Positions 38,728 to 51,519 of a stretch of 64,000 nt of DNA are shown one piece after another. The stretch is from Tomocerus qinae (Eukaryota > Arthropoda > Collembola > Entomobryomorpha > Tomoceridae). Numbering within the stretch: the first letter of the stretch is position 1; the number at the start of each line of letters is the position of its first letter. The notes beneath the pieces are model-generated. The model did no database searches. It saw only the letters and a program-made list of their open reading frames with translations, and had not been told where the DNA came from. The translations under genes were made by a program, and so were the position numbers. The stretch covers positions 34,522,201-34,586,200 of the forward strand of contig CM034548.1 of the NCBI GenBank assembly GCA_020055645.1, in the 5' to 3' direction.

Positions 38728-40065
38728 GTTAAGTCTCGTTGCCCGTATAAATTGACAAGGAGTGCAAGTAATTTCAATCCATTAGTTTCCACTAAAGACT
38801 ATGCTAAAAGTTGCTATTGTGGGTAAACAGGGGCGTTATTAGACAGATTGTGGTAGTGAGTAGTGAGTGGGATTCTATTCCTATTCACCTGCATAATACC
38901 TATGTTATACGGATGCATTGAGTAGTATGCGAATGGATCCTGAATTTTTGTGAGCCTTAACATTCTATGCTACCTTTACATAATAAGATAAGATAAGAAG
39001 TGTAGTGATTGCTACTTGCAGTTGCCAATGGATTTAAATGACCGCCCGTCCCTACACAAGCTTTATCCTGTGCACTGCCTCGGCTCTTTGTTCGAGTTTG
39101 TTAACCTAGGCAGGAATCTGATACTGGGATTATGATTATCTGATTGTGATTTACTTATCTGCTTGCACTGACATTCTTTGTCGTTTCCCTATGGGACTTA
39201 AAGTAGGACAACATGAAAGTCCCACAAGCATCAACCCGAGATTTATTTCTTTACTTTGTATCTTACCTTGTACGCTTTAAATAATTTCACTTAGAGCTTT
39301 AATTTATTTCCTGGAATTCATTGTCGTCTCATAGTAAGTAGTAGTTGTACGTTTGTAGGCATCATGAGAGACAGGAGAGATTTTTAGTAGTTTACATTAC
39401 AGTTAGTTTTTTAGTCGAGAAGTACCGCCACACTGCTTGGCATCAGCCTTTGTTGTGCCTGTGTCGTTTTGGTTTTAACAGTTTTCAAGCGTTTTTCAAT
39501 ACAAATTGTTGTCACGAATATAGTATTACAATATTTTTCGTAAAGTGAAGAATTTTTAGTAACTAAGTATTATTGAAGGTGAAGAAAGTCCTTTTTTACT
39601 TTGGTTCTGGCTACACTTTTCTGTAAACTCGACTTCCTTTGTCCTTAACACAAGAAGGGAAAGTATAAAGTAAGATATGTTTAAATAAAAATATTTCAAA
39701 CTATCAAGGCATTCTGGTGATTAATATTTTGAGTTGTGATTGTGTATTAACAGTAAGGAAATTGGCAAGCGCCTGCATTTGCAATTCTGTTGAAATACTA
39801 CAGCGTTTTTACTATCTATGTTATCTTATGAATAAACTATAAATATACTTTCTGTATTGAGGTGTTCGAGATCCCCGCAACGTGGTTTATATTAACTGCA
39901 GACAAAGAGACCATCGTGCTATCAATTACTAGAGACTGAAACTGACTATTTTTCCGTCCCGACATTGTTAACGTATGGTGTATCTTGAATCTTAGTTGAA
40001 GAATTTTGACTAGTTCGTCCAAATCTAAGGTTGTATCATATTTTGGCTGAAAGAAAATATCAAAG
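38728..40065. other. Intergenic stretch before the SINA-like gene
   Basis: AT-rich DNA with no recognisable coding block. It should contain the divergent promoters of the flanking minus-strand small gene and the plus-strand SINA-like gene. Confidence 0.35.
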
Positions 40066-41893
40066 ATGAATAATATTGAACGGTAATATTTATAAATCTG
40101 TCTAATTTCAATAGTAAACCTAAATATTTACAACTTAATCCATTTTGCAAAGCATTTTAAATGAAATAATTATATTTAAGGTTCTTTGAAACGGACATTG
40201 TAACCGTCCCGTCAAGAATTAACTTATCTAAAGTATTAGAATGCCCAGTATGTTTCGACATACCGTTTGGGAATATACTCCTCTGTATGTCCGGGCATTC
40301 AATTTGTAGACTATGTGCAGAGCGCTCCCTTCAATGTCCGATATGTCAAACTAATTATACTGGAGTTCGTAACTTAGGAATGGAATCCATTATTAGTCTA
40401 CTCGAATTGGAATGCCCATTTAAGAGCGAGGGCTGTAAGCAGTTAAGCATGGGAGGTTCGCCTATGAGCAGTCATGTCGACCAATGTGATTACAGGTAAT
40501 AGCATATTATATCTTTAATCCTCCCGTACAAGTTTCCTATGAGTATTGTATAGTATCCTTTGAGAATGGGAGCCTGGCACATATTATTATGTTAGATCCA
40601 TATACCTACTTAAAAACTGGAGATTTAAATTTTATTCTGGCCTTAGTAAATTACATTTTGATAGAAATCTGGAGCAACATGTATCTCGAGATAAAGTAAT
40701 ACCAATTGCTATAAGTTTTTAAGGCTAATCTATGGAATTGACAAAATTACCTCTATAATACCGATTGTAACACTTATTTTGGTTAACGACGTTTTAATAA
40801 GCCTTGCTCATTGATGGTCTGAAATCTGAAAATACGCTATAGTTTCTTTATTTCCAATACCTTGATAATAAAAATTATTGTACAAATGCGTTTAATAGAG
40901 ATATAACATGCAACGAGCTAATGAATGGACAAGGACAGTACTGCGGCACAACCATGCTCTACTCAAATTTCACTAAGCATTTAGTTCGTCATCACGGAGC
41001 CTTCGCTGTAAGCACAAGCAAAAATGTTACCATTAAAAGAAGCACTAAAGTTCCCTACGACAGTGAGTAACAATTGAATTTATCAATTTATAGAGAAATC
41101 AAATGAAACAGCATACACTAAAAGTATAATGGTAAATTAATTTGCATTTATGTGAATCTGTTAGATAATGCTCGAGATTTCCCATACACTGTATTAAAAA
41201 TGGACCACCTGTCGTTCATGGAAAAATGTAAGATGACTGATAATGTTATTTATTGGTACGTTATTGTACTTGGCGACAGGGAGACTGCTTCTCAATATGA
41301 AGCGACATTGGTTCTCACGAAAGGAAGCATATTTAATAGATCAAATGCAATGGTACTGCCAACTAATAATAGTGCTTAATTCTGTATATTATGATATGAT
41401 GTGATGGCTACTTTTCGATTTCCATGTTTCTTCTTGATTATTATATTTTTAGAAAGTTACCTGGAAAATCCCGGTGACCCCTATTCGAGAGGAAGTGGAT
41501 GAGAATTCACCTCAAGCGGCTGTGTACTCATTACAGAATCTTAACAATTTTTGTAAACATAAGCCTGAAGACAGAGTGGAGGTATTTGAGTTCAATTGGC
41601 AGATTCAAGTTTCCCTCAAGAAAGTTGAGCCTGAAAGTGATGAGGACAAATCTCCAATGTCACCGCCTTCACCATCATCCTCAACCTCATCTTCCTCATC
41701 TTCCTCAACCTCATCGTCCTCATCCTCATCGTCATCATCATCGTCATCATCACCTTCGCTGCCACCAGAACCAGTTCCTAAAAGAAAAGCTAAGAATAGC
41801 AAAACTCAAGATGTCGAGATAAAGAAGTCGAAAAGGAGACGATTCATACCTGCTCGCTTTCTCTCGCCGAGCCGAGCAGATAGGAAAGATTAA
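40066..41893 (+). CDS. SINA/SIAH-type E3 ubiquitin ligase, divergent, with poly-Ser and basic tail
   Basis: Five exons join in phase: 40066-40082, 40181-40495, 40899-41062, 41165-41352, 41453-41893, giving 374 residues. A SIAH-type RING spans about residues 27-61 (LECPVCFD, CMSGHSICRLC, CPIC). The SIAH zinc-finger region follows (ECPFKSEGCKQL, HVDQCDYRDITC, FTKHLVRHH). The substrate-binding fold then keeps its pattern (VIYWYVIVLGDRE, ATLVLTKGSIFNRSNAM, KVTWKIPVTPI, FEFNWQIQVSLKK). The family usually ends there. This protein continues with a Ser run of about 35 residues, PEPVPKRKAKNS and KKSKRRRFIPARF, suggesting a nuclear localisation signal. Divergence from the canonical SINA sequence suggests a lineage-specific paralogue. 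The first exon is 17 bp and was chosen because its phase and start context fit. The donor after 41352 (GTACTG) is weak. Confidence 0.85.
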
Positions 41894-41967
41894 GCATCTG
41901 ATAGAGTCAATCGCATTTCTGTGTATCTTTGAAGGTCTCATTTTAGCATTTCTCATTCTCGTGTAAT

Positions 41968-42430
41968 ATTTAGTAGTACAACATTTAGAAATGGTAAACT
42001 TGTGTGAATTACCAATCTAGTATTAACTACAGCTTTTCGACGTGATGTAGCTTAGAAAGTCTCTACTTACCTTTTTCTAACCTGGGTACTATTATTTAGC
42101 AGTGATACATTTAGAAATGGCGAAATTAATTGAATTACCAAAATAGTATTAGACGAAGTTTTAGTTGTGGTGTATTAGTTTAGAACGTGTCATTTGGCGA
42201 AGTGTTTTCTAGCTTGAGTAGTAATAGTAATGCTAGGTTTAGAAATAGACAACTTATGTAAGCGAATTACCAATAAAATTTTAGCATGCAATTGTTCCAT
42301 GTAGTTTAGCTTAAATTGTATCATTCGAATCAGTGTTTCGAATTTGGGTAGTAATTCTTAGTATTACTACGTTTAGAATTAGCCATTTTAAAATGTGAAT
42401 TACCAAAAATAATATTATTACTAGTTTTAT
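41968..42430 (+). repeat. 128-bp tandem repeat, about 3.5 copies, in the likely 3' UTR of the SINA-like gene
   Basis: The motif TTTAGAAATGG (variants TTTAGAAATAG, TTTAGAATTAG) recurs near 41984, 42110, 42238 and 42372, each time followed by GAATTACCAA and then, in the full copies, GTATTA-like and TAGTTTAG-like blocks. Spacing is about 126, 128 and 134 bp. Copies are diverged by many point changes. The array starts about 75 bp after the stop codon. A possible AATAAA lies within it at 42272. Confidence 0.7.
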
Positions 42431-44443
42431 ATATATAATACAGTGGTGAATAGTCATTTTTACCTTGGCTTAACTCTTTGTCGGTTAGGCTTTATTGACT
42501 ATTGTTGATTGCGACAAATTTACTAATGATGTCAGTGTTTGGGAGCCAGATTAAATAATTCCATTTATATACATTTATAAGTATAGAGTGTATGGTATAG
42601 TATTGTGTTTCTTGATGTGACTTGATGATTAGAAGGATGTTACGATTTTTCATTGTGTATATTGCAATGTATAGATACTACTTCGCTGTATTCATATTCA
42701 ATAAGTTTTCTACTGTTACTGTTACACATAGGAAAGGTCTATCCATCTACAGACACTTGAATAATGATGATAGAATACTTAACGTTCTAATAATTGGGGA
42801 ATACTAATCTGAGTCAGTCTGTTTATAAATTGCTATCATAATGTAAATGGTAACATTTGTAGGAAACACGAAAGCCAATTATAATATTATGTCTTGTGTA
42901 GGGTAAGACTTTCTATAGTTTTATGAATGTTATTTTTTGTAGTACCCTCTATAATTTAGCTTTTTATTCATTATGGTACATTATATTAATCTAGAAACAA
43001 TTTGCAGGACTTTTGTTATCTTGCAGTAAGTTAAGCGAATTTAATTTTACTCTTTATTCATGTTGTACCTGATACATGATTCCCATGCTATTTAATAAAC
43101 AGAAACATGAGTACTTTATCATTGACTAATTTAAAATTTCCGTTACACCACACAATAAATGGTTACTACTATTAGTAGTTACTAAGGATATAGTATTGCA
43201 TAACATCCTAATTAACAGCATGAAGGGGAAAAACTCTTGGCTAGGGACTAATCTACTGACAATAAGCAACAACTATAAGCTACCATGTTCACTATTCACT
43301 CTGGTTGTTTAGATAATAATAATGTTAGTTTAGAGTCTGTTCATTAGTAGATATAATATAAATTGGTAAAACAAGGACAAGTAGTTGATGCATCTTTAAA
43401 AACTAATGAATCATACAAAAAATGGCTAATGATAAACCAAGAAGCATGTAAGATTAGATTTTTAAAATCTTGGGCACAAAAATTGAATTAAATATGAAAT
43501 TTGTTTGCCATCCTAAATTTGATGGATTTGAAAGTGATGAATAATTGAATAAGGTAACTTTTCGTAGGTAGGATTTAGATAAAAGACAGAGTACAGTTTT
43601 GATAATCAATTTATTATATAATATTTATATAGTAAATAGCACGATAATATTTCTCAGTTTACATAGCCATTACACATTTGGTGTTCTTTTCACGGTCTGC
43701 GGTAGTAGCAATTCTGGAAACGGAAAGATTTATTACCAATGTAATAATAGAGCACTTTTGTAATCTTTTTCTGTAGATACTTCTACTGAAATCTACTTGC
43801 TTTTTGATGGTAGGTCAAGATTAAATAAATTTAACAACTACTTATAGTGGAATTATGTTAGTCAACTGTATTCTGCATTAAGTATTTACTATACATAAGA
43901 CATCAAATTAAACGTAGGGAATAAAAAAACAATATTTATTAGTCAGCAAAGGGGTCATCTATGTTTTTTGTATCTAGATCTGCCCACAAGACTACTTATT
44001 AGTATTTAAGTGAATACTTTTCTGTCTTCATTTAATGCATTGTCATAACTAGTACAATTAAGTAGGTTTAGTATTTCTACTAAATTACATCTATGTAATT
44101 CTTCTACTCCCATCCTCACTACTTAATTATACATGTCTATAATTATTCTATATAGGTAGATATATTTAATATTTGTGCTTCGAACCTGTGTAATGCAATA
44201 ATTAAACATCAATAAAATATATGTACCATATATTCAGATGGTTTTATATATTACATATTATAACACGAATAAAGTATACTTTATGTATCTAGAGTAAGTA
44301 ACCAATAGAAAGGAAATGTTGGAATATTACAGGACATAGGTATAATATAGTAACTTGATTAATGAATAATATTATTAGATTAATTTCGGATGAGATTCTA
44401 GGGGTGAAAGCCATGGCGAAAGTTTTCCTATTTAAAAAGTAAG
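42431..44443. other. Intergenic stretch between the converging SINA-like and DH31 genes
   Basis: AT-rich DNA that should hold the 3' UTRs of both genes, which converge here. A plus-strand AATAAA lies at 43093-43098. A 61-codon frame at 42622-42807 has no recognisable features. Confidence 0.4.
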
Positions 44444-47400
44444 TTACTGCTGTCGATTTGCATTTGTGAGAATCCACTCGTTTGACTCTTGGTATGGGAT
44501 ATCACTGATATCGGGAGTGGTAAAGCGGACGTTAGAGTTCCCTGGTCTGGCAAGGTCTTCTCCGCGCTTCCTCTTCCCTGGACCTGATGCAAAGTTGGCA
44601 GCTGCTAAACCCATCAAATGTTTCGCCGCTTGGCTCCCCGAAAATCCTCTTCCCAGTCCCAAATCCAATCCTCTCTTTGCACTAAACCAACAAATTTACA
44701 TTTTATCTACATCTTATCCCAAGCATTTAAATAAACACTTTTAAGGGAACAAACATATCCGTGATTGGGCCAAAAGACTCAATTTTACAAGTCCAAATCA
44801 AGTCAATTACCCATTTTCATCTTTTTAGTGCAAAAATGGTAGAATAAGCATACATACCTCACGTTGGTAGGTAACTTTGGATTATTTAGTCTCATGCAAA
44901 TAACTTCCTTTGCCTTTTCAGCGACAATTTTTTTGATTCAGGGTAAAATGTTTATTAAACAAGTGTTAGAAATTGAATATGTGAAATATTCAGTTCAAAC
45001 CCAAGTTTAAGCGCATTGCCCAAAACAGAGAAGATTATAGTACCATTTGCACATTGAAATACAGATATAGATTGGAATTCAGCACAATGCTTGAATGTAT
45101 ATATATGCATTTATGTACAAGACAAAATTGTAAAGAAATGCAATTTCTTACTTTGTTCCTTCGTGTTGGGCTTTGAGAATGCTTTGTCCCAATTTAGCTA
45201 GCATCTCCAAAACAGCATCGGAGTCCTCAATTTCTACCAAGTAATCTTTGTTCCTAAATGCAAAAAATAGAAGTAAAGTCTCTTAATCGCATTTATTATG
45301 ACAGGTTCTTTGAGTAGCTTCAATTAGATTTGTCATGGGTATTAATATAAATAGTGACATAATACAATATCATATCTTTCACTCTGAAGATTCATTTTCT
45401 GTAGATTTTTCAACTATTCCAAAGGGTTAAACGTCGGAAACTATGTTCTGCATTTCCAGCATATTTATTATACTCTATATTGAATACCTACTATTTAGGT
45501 AAGACTGGGAGAAAAAACGGTCTTAGACTCTATTGTACATAGTAAGCATGGAAATAATATTATCAGAAGAAATACAACAGCGTGGGTGTTGAAATGACGA
45601 TGTTTTATTTATGTACTTGTGAGTCATGCTATTGCTCATTCCACTTCGACGTTTGGGACTTTCTTTCTGCATTACACATCGCATAAAAGACCTTTAATGG
45701 AATATCAGAACATGGTATTTAATTCATGAATGCTCTCCGTACACTGCAATTACTTGCAATGCATACGAGCAAAAAAATACAACCAGCAAAGATTCCAAAC
45801 AATTTTTTATTAATGCTGTCACATACGAGTTTTTTCTTCGTGCTCATGCTATAACTACTCATAGCATGTATAAATAAGCAATGGCTTCAGTTTTCTGGTA
45901 CAGATAATTTACAGAGCTGTAGTAGATAATATCATGTAATTGTAAATGGTATGTAGTTGAGACAATATCTGGTGAAGGGAATGTTGACGGGTTAAACTTT
46001 TATTGTTTGTACCAAAAGAATACGCAATTTAAAAAATGCAAAATTTCGTATATAAATATCCATGAATGCAATTCATGGGTTGGTTTGCCAGCTTTTGTAT
46101 CCAAGATTCTTTTTGATTTGGAAGTAGTCCAAATTTAAAGTCATATGCATGCTACAGGAAATAAGTTAATTCAGACAGTTTTTAGATAATCCATATGCAG
46201 AAATCAAAATTCCAGAAATTCTAGCTTTTATGTATGATACATGTATTAAATTTGGAGGACCATTTATGTAGCCTACATACCTCGAAATCCGTACAGGTTT
46301 ATAAGGGGTAGAGGGTGTCTAGAAACTGCCCCACCGGATTGAGGGGTCCCAGATTTTAGAGAAATTATAGATAATTACCATAAAAACATAAGGTTTTTTT
46401 GAAAAAATACGTTTAATTTACCATTTACTATTGAAATCTACCCCCTCCCCCCGACGTCGGTCGGTTTGAGAGGGTCTAGGGGATATTTCGAGGTATGCAT
46501 TAACTCATCATTACTATCACTACTATCGCATAATCGTGTTGTTCGAGTTACGCGGTGAAATTCGATATGTCGGTATATAATATATAGATATGCATGTACC
46601 ATCGTGTGTTAATTTGCCGCTCTGATAACGAAGCAAAGCAGATCCCAATCTGAAACTTTACCTAAATGTGGCAAATCTCAACAAGTCCGTATATTTCATA
46701 ACACAATCAGTTCATGCATACTGTATGCAAATATTTCCAGCTTTCAGTGTGCTTAAGGTTCCTATTATTTCATGTACGGGAAAATTTAAAATTTGGCTAT
46801 GTACAATGAAATTTACCCCAGATTACTCACTAGCTTTATTATAACAGCACCTAGATCCTGTGACCGGCTAGTTATTAATAAACGCACCACCACAATTTGA
46901 TAACAATCAAGCAAGACACTCATGTTATTCGTAGACAGTATTTTGGAGTCCCCTTAGACGTAGTGACGATCTCATGCACTCATCTAAAAAAATAAATGTA
47001 CTACATAAATGGTCTTCTAAATCTTAAATATGAATAACTTTAGTGTAGATACTATTAGATAGGCGTTTGTGCAATCTCTGCCATCCTCCAACCCTTAGAG
47101 CCATTAACATATTGCCTCAAGTTCTTTAGTACCTGTAACAAGTATTTACATTACACAGTTGGTGATGTTACTATTTGTCTTAGGTAGGTACATGTAAACT
47201 ACTAAAATGAATTAATCCTTTTCTTGGTGGGACGACTTTGTACTACAAGTGAAAATCCTATATTAATTATATGTAGTAATTATACCAGCAACCAACAAGT
47301 AAACTGATTATTTATGTACTACAGATTGCTATTTACTAACTAATTAAAACTAAGTATCTTGTCTTTTAAGTTCGTAGCACATTAAAGCGATTTTATAGCC

Positions 47401-48007
47401 AACCTAATTCATTCGACCGTGTAATATGAATGGCAATATAAACAACGAAGCTACGTTTTTGGCAATACGACTGACTACATTGTCATTTCCTCCGCTTAGT
47501 TAGCCATCGTCTTTTGTATTGATATGATAGGGGCTTATGCCTTAATGGCTGGTTAAAATTATTGTCTAGCCAGAACCTAAAATAAAAAGCAAGCTAGTAG
47601 CTACTGTTTCAAAGAGCAGCATTGTAAAAATAATCAGTTAAATAGGTATTGTTACAATGACAGTGAGGAATTACTGATGGCATTCTAAAACATAATTTTG
47701 GATAGTCAAATCAAGATTACTCTGAGGATATTATTAGGTTTAATTACACCTCCTACCTTACACATTTAATTTTAATGCTAACATACATATAGAAGCTATA
47801 CCAAGGAAATATATAATTGTGGGGTCCTGAAATCTGTATTTATTTGCTAGTTAGACTTGAAACAAAACGGGGGGATAATTTACCACAAATGGTCTACCTG
47901 GTATTGGTGTACACCGAAGGATAGAATGGAAGAGCATTCGATGACGCCAGAAGGGAAAAGAGGGTTAGCGACATTCCGAACCACAGCAAAATCATTACAC
48001 GTTGCAT
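44444..48007 (-). CDS. DH31: Calcitonin-like diuretic hormone 31 (DH31) precursor
   Basis: Three coding exons on the minus strand join in phase: 48007-47898, 45253-45152, 44681-44444, giving 149 residues. Exon 1 encodes a signal peptide ([20 protein letters not shown], then ASSNA) and a Pro/Tyr-rich start of the propeptide. Exon 2 encodes the acidic helical spacer ending [15 protein letters not shown], typical of DH31 precursors. Exon 3 has the KR cleavage site, the mature peptide, the amidation Gly, KRKR, and a C-terminal spacer. The introns are 2,644 and 470 bp. An AG at the exon 1 5' edge (TAAGCAG before the ATG) suggests an untranslated exon further upstream. DH31 is a secreted neuropeptide acting on calcitonin-type receptors in Malpighian tubules, gut and nervous system. 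Confidence 0.92.
44579..44671 (-). other. Mature DH31 peptide coding segment
   Basis: Exactly 31 codons lie between the Lys-Arg site and the Gly-Lys-Arg-Lys-Arg amidation/cleavage site. The peptide starts [14 protein letters not shown], has the invariant core [12 protein letters not shown] and ends FASGP-amide. The GLG at positions 5-7 and Phe27 resemble the decapod form; the Ser at position 29 replaces the usual Gly. Confidence 0.93.
46280..46493. repeat. Short inverted-repeat element (MITE-like) in DH31 intron 1
   Basis: Inverted ends CCTCGAAAT flank a 214-bp GC-richer segment with TA on both sides; the match can be read outward to CATACCTCGAAAT. A sub-terminal C/G-rich motif (GGGGTAGAGGG on one side, CTAGACCCTCT in the complement of the other) is also roughly shared. 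TA flanks would fit a Tc1/mariner-type element but are weak in AT-rich DNA. Confidence 0.45.
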
Positions 48008-50785
48008 CTTGTCTTGTGCTGCTTACACAAATATCAATAATTAATTAACAATGTTTAATTAATGTAGATGATGAATGCTTGGTAGTAGTCGCTATCGCTA
48101 CCATTTGTTGTATCAGAATTCTGTCTTATCAACTCCACCAAGGAAAATGTTATACATCTTTGAAATTATATCCAGATTTTTTAAACCCTGTTTTTATTAT
48201 AGTTTACTTTTTTGAAGCTATAGGTCAGGGGTGATGCACGTATTAAATGTCAATTAACATCTTAGGGAAAACTTTCAAAAAATTTATCAATTTCAAATAA
48301 CAGTTTTTATTATTTTAAGTTGACTTGTAAAATTACAAACTGGTTGATAAAAATATTTTTAATGAATTTAAAAATTCGACATTTTTATAAGAAATATGCA
48401 TGAAGAATTTGTAAAACATTGTAAAATAATTAGGTAACGCTAACTATATTTCTAAATTAATATTTATCAAGCCCTCGGCTACTAAACATGTAAGTAGTAG
48501 CAACAAAAAATGTCTACAAGTCTGTCTATATTTTGGGCAACTTAACATTTGAAAGCATGAAAAACATGTAGAAGATTTATTAGAATTGTTTAAAAAACCA
48601 TAGGTAAGAGTTAAAATTGACAATGGCCTGTTCCTGACTGTTTACTTTCCCTTCTGTATGGTTGCTAATAAAATATGTGCATTATTTTGATGCATATTAC
48701 ATTGTTGTGTGAAAAGTTAACCATGTACATAAAGCGTGAGGAGAGGATCAAAGATTTAGCAGGAAGGGGACTTTGTGATTGTGGCTTTCTATTGTGCTTC
48801 TCTGAATTGTTTGTGAATTTCATTTACGACGCTGTAGCGATTAGTAAAGAGGAAAGGCATCGTCAAAGAGCTGCATGTGAGAATTTGTTATTTTATGCGA
48901 CAAGTCCGAGAGATTGTACACACAGTCCTACTGAGTCAACTGGAATTCGAGTCCGTTTATATACGCCATTTCATGCAAGTATATATTTATCCACGCTGTA
49001 TACATAATGCTTACTATTACGTCACTTCTCATCTCTATTTGTTCCCTTTACATGGACGAGTCATTCATAATGCAGTGAAATGTGGTGAAATCAGTGCTAA
49101 AGGGTTTTCTCAGGGATAAAATACGCAATAAGAATGTTACTTTGCCAATTTTTCTTATATCGATGACCTTTCACTTTCCTGTGATGTAATATAAAAAATG
49201 GTTTTGAAAGGGCATAATTGATTTTCTTTCCTACAGACTTTTCTTTTAATATTTTTTATTTGTTATGATCCTTTACCCTGTAGGTTTTTTATAGACAATA
49301 TTAAGAGACACATTATATAACTTAACGCCCAAAAACTTCATAAAAATATATTTTAATGCTGAAGACGAAGCATTTGATGTTAGTAAGTACTACCATTTTA
49401 AAATAAAATTTAAAAAAAATCAAAATGGTTTTGAATTGTTTACCAATAACAGAAACCGTTTGAATTGTATGAATTTATTGAGGAAATTCAATTTACTTTA
49501 ACATTTAAAAATTCTTTGTGTGAGTGCAAAAGGAGTAAAAATTCATTCGGTCATGAAATAATTTACTTTTGCAGTTGTTGGAGCTTGGAACGCAAAAACA
49601 CGTTTTTTTTTAAAAAAATGGCATTCTTCTATATGAGTTTTCTACAGGTCTAGAAAGCGTAGACATGTCCTAATTTTTTATGTAAACGTTAACATGAGTG
49701 TTATGTGAGTATCTAGAAGTAGAATACAATATACATGACTTTTCAGCGCTACATGCAAGCAGCTTTGAAGTCACAATAAGACGAGAAAAGGTTTCTTAAG
49801 AGAAGTAAATCCCTAGAGTGTCAAACGGTTCTTTGCCCGTCTCAGTTCCAATATTTCAACTAAGTTCCATTTCACATTTTCGCCTCGAGATCAATCAACA
49901 GGAATAATGTGTTTGCGTTTCCTGTAGGGTCCTATTAAATCTCACATAACTCAAACCAAACTCGAATTTGGTTTACTTACTCCTGCCACATGCCATACTT
50001 CATCTCAAAATCCCAATCTGCAGCCTCACAATAGTCCAGATGTACAACAGAGGAATCTAATTATCATTACTCATTTGATAATATATAATTATATAGACTT
50101 TTAATGGCTTTCAATAAAACTTACTTTAAAACCGCTAAAATAGAATATTAGCTTTCATGAAAAATGTAAATACATGTATATGTAAAATTGCGTCAGTATA
50201 TTAATTTGACAAGACAGCAACCAATTTTTTGACAGATAACTTCTGCTAACATTTATCAACATCGTTCCAATTCCCAATTTTCTTAAGTTTTAAGCACTGA
50301 AGTGCTTAAACGAAGTTTACTATGTAAATTTATTGCAGTATAGTCATAATGTGGGTATGCTTGTGTTAGTATCATTCTGGTTAGCAGAAAATGTCAATTA
50401 ATTGATAAAATGCATGATATAAATAAATGTATATCTATACATCGGGAATTGAAAGAAATTACTATAGCAGGACCATCAAAAATAAGGAAAATATTTGTGC
50501 TTAATTCCGTTTCTGTTATAAAAGCAATTTGAAGAAATTAAGGATTTCTTCAAACTGTTGACTTATTCCAACTTTGACAGCAGACTGCTTTCTCCAGAGG
50601 TATCACTTTCCCCATTCAGCACTGATAGCTTATGCTGTGAACTTTCTTTTATTACAATTGGGTTTTCTGCTATGAATTGTTTTCTAGCAATAGTGATAAT
50701 GTTTACTATTATTAGTATGACATTTACTTGTACAGTCTACATTGTAGACTTTATTTTGGGAAAAACCCCCAAATAAGAAAGTTGT
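48008..50785. other. Region upstream of DH31
   Basis: The non-coding first exon and promoter of the DH31 gene should lie somewhere here or further upstream, but I cannot place them. A 110-codon frame at 48675-49007 has no recognisable features and no splice context. Confidence 0.35.
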
Positions 50786-51519
50786 GGTCGGTCAAAGTTA
50801 AAATTCAGCATTTGGACTCAAGCTTAGTGTACTACAATTCTTCATAAATATTTGAGTGATGCCACGGAGGGTCTTCATGGAGATAAAATATTCATTCAGT
50901 TTGCCACTTGTAAAACCTATCCTAATTAAATTTGATTCGAACATGGAACGTGTTCACAGTTTGCTTCTTCTAAAACCTAACATAATTAAAATTGATGATA
51001 TTTATGGACTACAAATTCGGAGAGGAGATTGGCTGCTGCCGAATGAAGCTGCCAAGCACCTCGTAGAATTTGTGGTTCATAAATACATTTATGAGTAGCC
51101 CTTTTTACCTACGGGTAACTTGCAAGGATACAATAAAACGAGCGGTTAGTTCAAAGTGTGACTTATAATGAAAATCGAGCATCGAACGTAATGTAGTCAC
51201 AGTATGCCTCTTGTAAAAGCTAACCTAATTAAAATTACTGAAAATCAAACAAGGAAGGTAGTCACAGTTTGCCTCTTGTAAACCCTAACCTAATTAAAAT
51301 TGATGAAAATCGAACATGAATGCATACTAAAAAGGCTTCTTTTGAAACCTAACCTAAATAAAAAGGTGAAAATCTATTATAGAACATTAAAGTCACAGCC
51401 TTTTTCAAGATCAAATCAAGACGTTGCCATAGATGACGCATTATTCTAAAGAATATGGAAGTTTTCCTTTTCTGAAAAGATAAATATCGAAATAGTCATA
51501 TTTTTCACTTTGACCGACC
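50786..51519. repeat. Repeat cluster of about 60-bp units bounded by inverted GGTCGGTCAAAG
   Basis: The ends GGTCGGTCAAAGT (50786) and ACTTTGACCGACC (ending 51519) are inverted repeats, with looser similarity (AATAAG..AGTT) just outside. Inside, at least five degenerate copies of a unit of about 60 bp recur (starts near 50891, 50951, 51196, 51259, 51330). The unit core is TTTGCCTCTTGTAAAACC, then TAACCTAATTAAAAT, then GAAAATCGAACATG. Two groups of copies are separated by about 165 bp of unrelated sequence. An 80-codon frame at 50856-51098 crosses the first copies and is probably not a gene. Confidence 0.6.

Noticed and set aside
41499..41822. His/Pro-rich 107-codon ORF inside the SINA-like last exon
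   Set aside because: It is the other-frame reading of the Ser-tract repeats (TCA/TCC).
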